Below, piece after piece: positions 1-6,081 of a DNA stretch of 18,549 nucleotides (the first letter of the stretch is position 1; the number at the start of each line of letters is the position of its first letter). The DNA is taken from assembly GCA_028702415.1 (NCBI GenBank), contig JAQVOT010000004.1:1-18549 (forward strand). Reading direction: 5' to 3'. A program made the position numbers and the translations under genes. Source of the stretch: Eubacteriales bacterium. Lineage in GTDB: Bacteria > Bacillota > Clostridia > Peptostreptococcales > Anaerovoracaceae. The notes beneath the pieces are model-generated. The model was not told the DNA's origin and did no database searches. It worked only from the letters and a program-made list of their open reading frames with translations.

Positions 1-157
1 CATTATATAACTTAATTATTATAGCACTTACTCCCGCCTGCGTGCCACTTTTTTATGAAAAGACAGCAATGCCTTTGCTTGCCTTTGCTTTATTACATTA
101 GTGTAATTGTATTTTTGCAGATACAATTTTTGTGCATTCATTGTCACATTTGTGTTA

Positions 158-163
158 TATAAT
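158..163 (+). promoter_or_regulatory. Candidate -10 element upstream of sucD-like gene
   Basis: A TATAAT hexamer lies about 43 bases before the chosen start, in a very AT-rich stretch. I see no convincing -35 at 17 bases: a TTGTCA at 141-146 is too close. The first 205 bases hold no gene. They contain a short tandem repeat of GCCTTTGCTT at about 71-90 and this promoter-like region. Confidence 0.4.
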
Positions 164-205
164 AATCACTATATGAATACATACATTGTCCAAGGAGGTT
201 TGCAG

Positions 206-1570
206 ATGGATAGCCAGAAATACATTAAGGGTTATATTGAAAGAGCTAAAAAGGCTCAGGCAGAATTTGAAAAGATGAGTCAGGAAGAGGTTGATAGAGC
301 TGTTCAGACAATCGGCAGAGTTGTTTTCGAGAATGCTCAATACTTGGCGGAGATCGCTGTTGAAGAAACGGGCATGGGTAATGCAGAAGATAAATATGCC
401 AAGAACAGACAGAAGGCAGGCATCGTGTGGAACAATCTTCGTGGCAAGAAGTCCCGTGGCATACTGGAAACAGACCCGAATACAGGAATCACCACGGTTG
501 CAAAGCCAATGGGTGTTGTTGCTGCAATCACACCTTGCACCAACCCGATCGTAACGCCTATGTCAAATGCCATGTTCGCTCTCAAGTGCGGAAACGCCAT
601 TATTATCACGCCCCATCACAAGTCGGTCAGGTGCTCAACAAAGGTAGTTGAAATGATGAACGAAGCGCTTAAGTCAGAGGGTTATCCGGAAAATCTGATC
701 CAGATTCTGGGAGAGCACTCTAGAGAAAACACTCGCAATCTTATTTCAAGCGCAGACGTTGTTGTTGCAACAGGCGGAGGAGGAATGGTTAAAGCCGCAT
801 ACAGCTCCGGAAGACCCGCCCTGGGTGTTGGAGCAGGAAACGTGCAATGCATAATCGACGAAGCTTATGACTATAAAGAAGCCATCCCCAAGATCGTCAA
901 AGGTCGCTCATATGATTACGGTATAATCTGTTCAGCAGAGCAGTCAGTTATCTGTCCTGAAGCGGATTTCGAAAACATCCTGAAGGAATTCGAGGCAAAC
1001 GACGGATATGTTGTTCGGGATGCCGGAGATCTGGATAAGCTTCGTAGTGCTCTGTTTGAAGACGGCAAGGTCAACGGCCATTCAGTTGGTCAGTCCTGCC
1101 AGAAGATCGCTGAGCTTGCAGGACTGGAAATCCCTGCAGACACTAAAGTAATTGTAGCAGTCGCGGAGGGAACAGGTCTTACGGATTCTCTGGGCGGAGA
1201 AAAGATGGCTCCTGTTATCAGCGCTTATGCATACAAGGACCTGGAGGACGGCATCAGAATCGCTGCAGAAAACCTTGAGAAGGATGGAAAGGGCCACAGC
1301 GTTTCATTTCACTCGGATTGTGAAGAAAATATCGCAAAAGTCGGGGAAAGCCTTTGCGTATCCCGTTTCGTAATTAATCAGTGCAGCGCCAATTCGGCAG
1401 GAGGTTCATATTTCAACGGTCTGAACCCGACCAACACCCTTGGTTGCGGCTCATGGGGACACAACTCCATCTCCGAAAACCTGAACTATCACCACCTTAT
1501 GAATGTATCGAGAATTGCCCGCTTCATGCCGAACAATCATGTACCATCAGAAGAGGAACTCTGGGGATAG
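206..1570 (+). CDS. sucD: CoA-acylating aldehyde dehydrogenase, succinate-semialdehyde dehydrogenase (SucD) type
   Basis: This enzyme interconverts an acyl-CoA and its aldehyde with NAD(P)H. The closest family I recognise is Clostridium kluyveri SucD (succinyl-CoA to succinate semialdehyde). The protein is 454 residues, near the family's usual 450-470. Visible features are the cofactor-side segment GVVAAITPCTNP (about residues 103-114), the glycine-rich ATGGGGMVKAAYSSGRPALG (188-207), the active-site stretch YGIICSAEQSV with probable nucleophile Cys242, and a C-terminal TLGCGSWGHNSISENL block followed by NVSRI and a VPS-EE-WG ending as in SucD. The frame stays open upstream to 107, but the ATG at 206 has AAGGAGG six bases before it, so I use it. 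The CoA-transferase gene follows, separated by a terminator and a new promoter. The substrate could instead be another short acyl-CoA such as butyryl-CoA; sequence alone does not settle this. Confidence 0.88.
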   Translation: MDSQKYIKGYIERAKKAQAEFEKMSQEEVDRAVQTIGRVVFENAQYLAEIAVEETGMGNAEDKYAKNRQKAGIVWNNLRGKKSRGILETDPNTGITTVAKPMGVVAAITPCTNPIVTPMSNAMFALKCGNAIIITPHHKSVRCSTKVVEMMNEALKSEGYPENLIQILGEHSRENTRNLISSADVVVATGGGGMVKAAYSSGRPALGVGAGNVQCIIDEAYDYKEAIPKIVKGRSYDYGIICSAEQSVICPEADFENILKEFEANDGYVVRDAGDLDKLRSALFEDGKVNGHSVGQSCQKIAELAGLEIPADTKVIVAVAEGTGLTDSLGGEKMAPVISAYAYKDLEDGIRIAAENLEKDGKGHSVSFHSDCEENIAKVGESLCVSRFVINQCSANSAGGSYFNGLNPTNTLGCGSWGHNSISENLNYHHLMNVSRIARFMPNNHVPSEEELWG

Positions 1571-1595
1571 ACCAGAAACAAAATATTCACCCCTC

Positions 1596-1636
1596 AAAAT
1601 GAGTTTTCGGGACGTGTCCGAAAACTCATTTTTTCT
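1596..1636 (+). terminator. Rho-independent terminator of sucD, palindromic repeat copy A
   Basis: A perfect 15-bp stem (AAAATGAGTTTTCGG at 1596-1610 pairing with 1618-1632) closes a 7-base loop, GACGTGT, and runs into T residues. It begins 25 bases after the sucD stop, so it should end sucD transcription. The same 33-base sequence, with one mismatch, recurs inside the Crp/Fnr-type gene at 11990-12022, and a related hairpin is at 5158-5194. This marks it as a repeat element, not just a one-off terminator. Confidence 0.85.
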
Positions 1637-1637
1637 A

Positions 1638-1666
1638 TTTACTATAGTTCCTGCTAATGATACAAT
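1638..1666 (+). promoter_or_regulatory. Candidate promoter of the CoA-transferase gene
   Basis: TTTACT (1638-1643), a 17-base spacer and TACAAT (1661-1666) preceded by TGA make an extended -10 promoter. It starts right after the T-run of the sucD terminator and about 43 bases before the CoA-transferase start. The two plus-strand genes are therefore probably transcribed separately. Confidence 0.55.
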
Positions 1667-1708
1667 GAGAACAAATTTTGTTAATAATATATCAAGCGGA
1701 GGAAACAA

Positions 1709-3067
1709 ATGTATAAAACTTCTTTAATAGGAAAGAAATATCAGGAAAAACTTATCACCGCCCAGCAGGCAGCGGAGATGGTTAATAACAATAGCCGTAT
1801 CCATTTCGGTTTGGGACTTGGAACCGTCAAGGACATTGATGTCGCTCTGGCCAAACGTGCGAATGATCTCACGGACGTTGAGATTGTCAGTACTGTAGGT
1901 GTAAGAAATAAGCCTTTTGAAACATATCTTGCAACCGATGATAATGACAAGGTGAGGTTTTCATCTGCTCACTTCAATGGTTTTGACCGCAAAATGAACA
2001 AGGAAGGTCGCTGTTGGTACATCCCTATGATGTTCAACGAACTACCGGTATACTGGCAGCACAATGATGCAGGCTTTGACATTGCTTTCTTCCAGGTTGC
2101 TCCTATGGACGAATATGGATACTTCAATATCGGCCCTCAGGTTGCTGACATCTGGGGAGTTATCAAAAGTTCTAATAAGATTATCGTAGAAGTTAATGAA
2201 AACATGCCGATAGCTCATGGACATCAGACACAGCTGAACATCTTCGATGTTGACCACGTGGTTGAAGGAAGCAATTCGCCAATGGATGAGCTTCACACTA
2301 AGGCACCAAGCAAGATTGACAAATATATTGCTGAATACATAGTATCGCAGATTGAATCAGGGAGTACCCTTCAGCTTGGAATCGGCGCTCTGCCATTATG
2401 TATCGGCTCCATGCTTGCTGACTCCGACGTCAAAAGCATCAACGCTCACACGGAAATGCTTGTTGATGCTTATGTGGATCTTTTCGAAGCAGGCAAGCTA
2501 ACCGGAAACAAACCATTAGACAAGGGCAAGGTAGTATACACTTTCGCAGGCGGAACCAAGCGTCTCTATGATTTCATAGACGACAACCCCATCTGCTGCA
2601 GTGCTCCTGTTGACTATGTAAACAGCATTGCAACAATATCTCAAATCAACGATTTTGTTTCAATTAACAGCTGCATTCAGGTTGACCTTTATGGACAGGT
2701 CTGTTCCGAATCATCCGGTACCCAGCAGGTATCGGGAACCGGTGGACAGCTGGACTTCGTTTTGGGTGCCTACGCGTCTAAAGGGGGCAAGAGCTTTCTT
2801 TGTACCCCGTCAACAAGAACCTTGAAGGACGGTACCAAGGAAACCCTGATCAAACCAACGCTCACCGAAGGCAGCATCGTAACCACTCCTCGTACGGCAA
2901 CCAACTTCATAGTAACCGAATACGGCATTGCCAACTTGAAGGGTAAGAACACATGGGAACGTGCCGAACTGCTAATTAACATCGCTCACCCTGACTTCAG
3001 AGACGAGCTGGTCAAAATGGCAGAGAAAATGGGCATCTGGAAGAATTCCTCGAAGATTATTTTTTAA
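1709..3067 (+). CDS. Butyryl-CoA:acetate / 4-hydroxybutyrate CoA-transferase family protein
   Basis: This enzyme moves CoA between short-chain acyl-CoA and a carboxylate (typically butyryl-CoA plus acetate) and is often the last step of butyrate formation. It has 452 residues, the family norm. Key features: GIGALP (about 224-229), INAHTEMLVDAYVDLFEAGK with the probable catalytic Glu249 in HTEM, and the CoA-site segment GTGGQLDFVLGAY. The tail, with NTWERAELL, NIAHPDFRDEL and a final MGIW, is what I recall from gut butyryl-CoA:acetate CoA-transferases more than from AbfT (4-hydroxybutyrate). The start has GGAGG six bases upstream. The neighbouring SucD-like enzyme leaves a role with 4-hydroxybutyrate or succinate possible, as in the C. 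kluyveri pathway. The family is certain; the exact substrate is not. Confidence 0.88.
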   Translation: MYKTSLIGKKYQEKLITAQQAAEMVNNNSRIHFGLGLGTVKDIDVALAKRANDLTDVEIVSTVGVRNKPFETYLATDDNDKVRFSSAHFNGFDRKMNKEGRCWYIPMMFNELPVYWQHNDAGFDIAFFQVAPMDEYGYFNIGPQVADIWGVIKSSNKIIVEVNENMPIAHGHQTQLNIFDVDHVVEGSNSPMDELHTKAPSKIDKYIAEYIVSQIESGSTLQLGIGALPLCIGSMLADSDVKSINAHTEMLVDAYVDLFEAGKLTGNKPLDKGKVVYTFAGGTKRLYDFIDDNPICCSAPVDYVNSIATISQINDFVSINSCIQVDLYGQVCSESSGTQQVSGTGGQLDFVLGAYASKGGKSFLCTPSTRTLKDGTKETLIKPTLTEGSIVTTPRTATNFIVTEYGIANLKGKNTWERAELLINIAHPDFRDELVKMAEKMGIWKNSSKIIF

Positions 3068-3086
3068 CTCATTTCAGAGTGATATA

Positions 3087-3109
3087 AAACCGCCGATTGG
3101 CGGTTTTTT
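3087..3109. terminator. Shared convergent terminator between CoA-transferase gene and dus
   Basis: An 8-bp stem, AAACCGCC (3087-3094) with GGCGGTTT (3099-3106), has a GATT loop and T residues after it on the plus strand. Read on the minus strand it also has a short T-rich tail. It lies between the stop of the CoA-transferase gene (3067) and the stop of dus (3118), so it probably serves both. Confidence 0.85.
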
Positions 3110-3117
3110 GTTTCCTT

Positions 3118-4215
3118 CTATTTCTTCAGTTTCTGCAAAAGCTCTATCATTGCCTTTGCATCTTCTATATTGTTAACCTGCCTCCGAACCGCGTTGGCTC
3201 CCTGCATGCCCCGGGTATAGTGGCCAACAAACTTCCGCATCTCTTTGACTCCTATCCGCTCGCCCTTGTCAGCACAGACCATTTCAATGTGACGTATGAG
3301 CATGTCGATTCTCTCATGGTCAGTTGGCGATTCGGAAAGGCAGTCCCCTTCCCACAGAGCGATGGCTTCTCTGAAAATCCATGGATTTCCCAGCGCACCT
3401 CTGGCAATCATAACGGCATCACAGCCTGTTTCATCCATCATACGTATGGCATCCTGCCCGCAGTAGATATCTCCGTTGCCAATTACCGGTATGCTCACCG
3501 CTTTCTTAACATCGGCGATTACCTGCCAATCGGCCTTACCTTCGTAGAACTGCTGTCTTGTTCTGCCGTGTACGGTTATTGCTGCTGCTCCTGCGGCTTC
3601 AATGGCTTTGGCCGCCTCAACCGCTAGGTTTTCCCCTAGCTCATAGCCCATCCGTATTTTGGCAGTTACAGGCTTGGGTAAAGTGTTCCTTCCCGAATCA
3701 GTTCCCGCCCCTTTCCGGGCACCTGTGACCATGGCGGAAACGCACTGGTACAACAGATCGATGTTGCGCAGCAGCGCGGATCCCTCTCCATTATTCACAA
3801 TCTTCGGTACCGGGCACCCACAGTTCAGATCAAGAACCCCATTGTCACATTTTGCCAGTTCCTCTGCTGCTTCCATAAGAATTGGCGGCTCACTGCCGAA
3901 AATCTGGTAGCCTGTGCGTCGCTGCCGGTGGCTTGCTGGGCGGTCTTCGCCATCACCACCAATTCGGCTCTCGGCGCCAATGCATTTTAGGTCTTCGCAG
4001 TAACGGATCAACTCGCTATCCTTCAGATCCAAGAGTTTTCGGGTCTTGCGATCTCCGTACTTCAACCCCTTTGCACTGACCATTTCCGTGAATGTTAAAG
4101 AAGCCCCCTGCTCAGCGCAAAGGGCTCTCATAGTCTTGTCAGTGAATCCTGCCAGGGGTGCCAGCAGAAAAGGATTATTCAGTTTCAGATTGCCAATAGC
4201 GAAGCCGGCATTCAT
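3118..4215 (-). CDS. dus: tRNA-dihydrouridine synthase with two insertions
   Basis: This FMN-dependent enzyme reduces uridine to dihydrouridine in tRNA. The protein is 365 residues from the ATG at 4215. Family marks are LAPLAGFTDKTMRALC near the start, VSAKGLKYGD, YQIFGSEP (103-110), LNCGCPVPK with probable active Cys134, GEGSALLR, TAKIRMG, VHGRTRQQFYEGKADW, IGNGDI and MIARGALGNPWIF. Two stretches look longer than usual: about residues 70-101 (before YQIFGSEP, rich in Gly, Arg and acidic residues) and about 165-181 (before KPVTAKIR). They keep the frame and no conserved motif is lost. The ATG overlaps the coaX stop by one base (TAATG), which suggests translational coupling. A TTG at 4230 in the same frame is a weaker start. 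The coaX-dus pair is followed by the convergent terminator. Confidence 0.93.
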   Translation of the reverse strand: MNAGFAIGNLKLNNPFLLAPLAGFTDKTMRALCAEQGASLTFTEMVSAKGLKYGDRKTRKLLDLKDSELIRYCEDLKCIGAESRIGGDGEDRPASHRQRRTGYQIFGSEPPILMEAAEELAKCDNGVLDLNCGCPVPKIVNNGEGSALLRNIDLLYQCVSAMVTGARKGAGTDSGRNTLPKPVTAKIRMGYELGENLAVEAAKAIEAAGAAAITVHGRTRQQFYEGKADWQVIADVKKAVSIPVIGNGDIYCGQDAIRMMDETGCDAVMIARGALGNPWIFREAIALWEGDCLSESPTDHERIDMLIRHIEMVCADKGERIGVKEMRKFVGHYTRGMQGANAVRRQVNNIEDAKAMIELLQKLKK

Positions 4216-5081
4216 TATATCTTTTCCCAATCAAGCATGTCAGCCTTCTCGATTTCTTCCCGAGTGGCATGCTTGCGACACTTCTTGTTCTTGCGGTATA
4301 TCATCTCCAACCCTTCAAGAGTCAGAAGCTTATCCACATAGTTGATGCAATCCACACCCTTATCAACCATCGTTGCCAGTCCGCCTGTTGCTATAACCTG
4401 TATGTCGTTTTCGGAAATAGGTTCTCCGGAAACTTTACAGACTTCAACGAGTTCCGTCTTCATCTTGCGAACGATGAATTCCACAAGGCCCATATGGCCA
4501 TAAACCAACCCGGACTGCATTGAATTAATCGTGTTTCTGCAGATTACATTGCCCGGTTCCTCAAGTTCAACCTTAGGCAGTATGGCTGTCTTCTCAAACA
4601 GGGCGTCCGATGAAATCTTCAGGCCTGGAGCGATGGTTCCGCCAATGTATTCTGCTTTTGCAGTAATAGCGCAAAAAGTTGTTGCTGTGCCCAGATCTAC
4701 CACAATAAGCGGACCCCCATACTTGGCATGGGCTGCCACCGCATTGACGATACGGTCGGCTCCTACCTGCTTCGGATTATCGTACTTAACCACCAGTCCG
4801 GTTTTAATTCCCGGGCCAATAACAATTGCTCTCCTATCAAAATATTTCTGTGAAAGATGCTGCAGTGTGTAGAGAATTGACGGAACTACTGTGGCAATAA
4901 TCACATCCGTCACTTCCTTTATTTCTAGTCCCTCGTACTGAAAAAGCTGGTGAATTATCATTCCGTATTCATCGGCACTCTTACGGTTATCTGTCTCCAG
5001 TCTCCAGTTAGTGACCATCTCGCCGTCTCTGAAAACTCCCAAAACGGTATTAGTGTTACCTACATCAAAAGCTAATAACAT
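4215..5081 (-). CDS. coaX: Type III pantothenate kinase
   Basis: This enzyme phosphorylates pantothenate, the first step of coenzyme A synthesis, in the cytoplasm. The sequence shows the ASKHA phosphate motif DVGNTNT (residues 6-12), PKQVGADRIVN with the GADR catalytic segment (107-110), and DLGTATTFCAI (129 onward). The protein is 288 residues against about 255-260 usually. The surplus is a C-terminal tail rich in Lys, Arg and Glu after GLEMIYR. The ATG at 5081 is preceded by AAAGGAG at proper spacing; an in-frame GTG-type extension to 5111 lacks support. The stop codon overlaps the dus start. Its position just after a biotin-dependent decarboxylase module is probably incidental, because a terminator-like palindrome separates them. 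Confidence 0.94.
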   Translation of the reverse strand: MLLAFDVGNTNTVLGVFRDGEMVTNWRLETDNRKSADEYGMIIHQLFQYEGLEIKEVTDVIIATVVPSILYTLQHLSQKYFDRRAIVIGPGIKTGLVVKYDNPKQVGADRIVNAVAAHAKYGGPLIVVDLGTATTFCAITAKAEYIGGTIAPGLKISSDALFEKTAILPKVELEEPGNVICRNTINSMQSGLVYGHMGLVEFIVRKMKTELVEVCKVSGEPISENDIQVIATGGLATMVDKGVDCINYVDKLLTLEGLEMIYRKNKKCRKHATREEIEKADMLDWEKI

Positions 5082-5157
5082 GTTTTCTCCTTTCGCTTCG
5101 CCGCCGGCCAATGCAAAACCAGTCCTTCCCGCCTTTACAAAGCCAGTCGCCGTGCTA

Positions 5158-5194
5158 AAAATGAGTCAGGGGAAACGTCCCCCTGACTCATTTT
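5158..5194 (-). terminator. Terminator of the decarboxylase operon, palindromic repeat copy C
   Basis: A perfect 15-bp stem, AAAATGAGTCAGGGG (5158-5172) with its complement at 5180-5194, closes a 7-base loop. Read on the minus strand it lies about 30 bases after the biotin-carrier stop and ends in TTTT, so it can end that operon. It has the same design as copies A and B (ATGAGT ends, GGGACGT at the inner edge, same stem and loop lengths), but the middle of the stem differs with paired changes. Confidence 0.75.
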
Positions 5195-5223
5195 CGTATA
5201 TTCATTTTATCCGGAATACTTGA

Positions 5224-5607
5224 TTATTTTAATGTAACCATAACATCGCTTGAATTAACTGATGAACCTTTGGATACAAGGATCTTGTCAACTGTACCTG
5301 CTGCCGGTGCAGTGATTTCATTTTCCATCTTCATAGCTTCCAGAATGAGTACAACGTCGCCGGAGTTTACTGCCTGTCCTTCGCTTACCTTAATGTCCAG
5401 AACTGTCCCAGGCATTGGAGCTATTACGCTGGCTGCTCCGCCTGCAGGTGCTGCTGTCGGTGCAGGTGCTGCTGCCGGTGCAGGTGCTGCTGCCGGTGCA
5501 GGTGCTGCTGCCGCTACAGATGCTGCCGCGGGTGCAGGCGCTCCGCCTAAGTCTTCTACCTCAACTGCATATGTTGTGCCATTTACAGTAATATTATACT
5601 TTTTCAT
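5224..5607 (-). CDS. Biotin carrier (biotin/lipoyl attachment) subunit of acyl-CoA decarboxylase
   Basis: A small 127-residue protein that carries the biotin group, and with it CO2, between decarboxylase sites. Residues 1-20 are a short beta-rich start, about 21-57 an Ala-Pro linker, and 58-127 a biotinyl domain with [15 protein letters not shown] (biotin on Lys93) and a closing VMVTLK. This matches MmdC/GcdC/OadC-type gamma subunits. The linker is encoded by four tandem 18-base units at 5441-5512. A GAAAGGA ribosome site precedes the ATG. It is the third gene after mmdA and the OadG-like gene, with 63 bases between it and the latter. It could also serve a carboxylase, but no biotin carboxylase is in the window. 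Confidence 0.9.
   Translation of the reverse strand: MKKYNITVNGTTYAVEVEDLGGAPAPAAASVAAAAPAPAAAPAPAAAPAPTAAPAGGAASVIAPMPGTVLDIKVSEGQAVNSGDVVLILEAMKMENEITAPAAGTVDKILVSKGSSVNSSDVMVTLK
5441..5512. repeat. 18-bp tandem repeat, four units, in the biotin-carrier linker
   Basis: The unit GGTGCAGGTGCTGCTGCC is repeated exactly three times (5459-5512), with a first diverged unit at 5441-5458. On the minus strand it codes for the Ala-Pro hexapeptide of the flexible linker. Each unit is six codons, so changes in copy number would change linker length without a frameshift. Confidence 0.9.
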
Positions 5608-5670
5608 TTTTTTCGTTTCCTTTCAATGTATTTACTGGCCGTTTGCTTTTCTGAGTTGTCAGCAGCAGCC

Positions 5671-6069
5671 TCAAAACTTTCTGGTCTCAAGTCTATCTTC
5701 CAGAGCCGATACTCCCCAAGGAGTGTTTTCTCCGGAGATTCTCTGTATTTTCCTGACAACCAGGTTACTTGCATTGCCTCCTGTGTATGCCGCAACTGCT
5801 GCTGCGATTACTGCTACAAGGCTATCATCTGAAGCGGCAGTTACCTGCCCTGCAGAAGGTACAGGCACTACTGCAGAAACTTCATTTTTTTTTTCTACTG
5901 TTGATCCCATGAGCCTACCCTGGACTGAAATAAATATCCAGATGAGAATCAGTATAACAAATGTGATTCCAATACCCATAATCATAGTAACCAGGGATGC
6001 AAGCATTTTATCTCCGAATGACATTGTAAGTATCGTTTCGGGATTTGCAAATAATTCCATTAAACTCAT
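5671..6069 (-). CDS. OadG-like membrane subunit of sodium-pump decarboxylase
   Basis: A 132-residue protein of the oxaloacetate decarboxylase gamma / methylmalonyl-CoA decarboxylase delta type, which anchors the carboxyltransferase to the membrane. It has one clear membrane helix at about residues 24-48 (hydrophobic, ending near ISVQGRLMG), a polar linker, then the pattern SLVAVIAAAVAAYTGG (83-98) and VVRKIQRI followed by a Trp, as seen in this family in Firmicutes. GGAGGAG precedes the ATG, and the gene begins 12 bases after the mmdA stop, so the two are co-transcribed. Low overall conservation is normal for this subunit; the context supports the call. Confidence 0.82.
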   Translation of the reverse strand: MSLMELFANPETILTMSFGDKMLASLVTMIMGIGITFVILILIWIFISVQGRLMGSTVEKKNEVSAVVPVPSAGQVTAASDDSLVAVIAAAVAAYTGGNASNLVVRKIQRISGENTPWGVSALEDRLETRKF

Positions 6070-6081
6070 ACTGTCTCCTCC

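Noticed and set aside
1..100. Signs of a further gene or defence/mobile system at the left edge.
   Set aside because: No frame, ribosome site or motif that could be read as a gene; only AT-rich DNA with a short direct repeat.
107..205. A longer N-terminus for the SucD-like protein starting at 107.
   Set aside because: The extra 33 residues are hydrophobic/Tyr-rich without similarity to the family and run through the promoter and ribosome site; the ATG at 206 fits both the ribosome site and family length.
3097..3627. A 176-residue plus-strand frame opposite dus.
   Set aside because: It lies fully within the complement of dus, whose motifs are unmistakable; its own residues show no family features.
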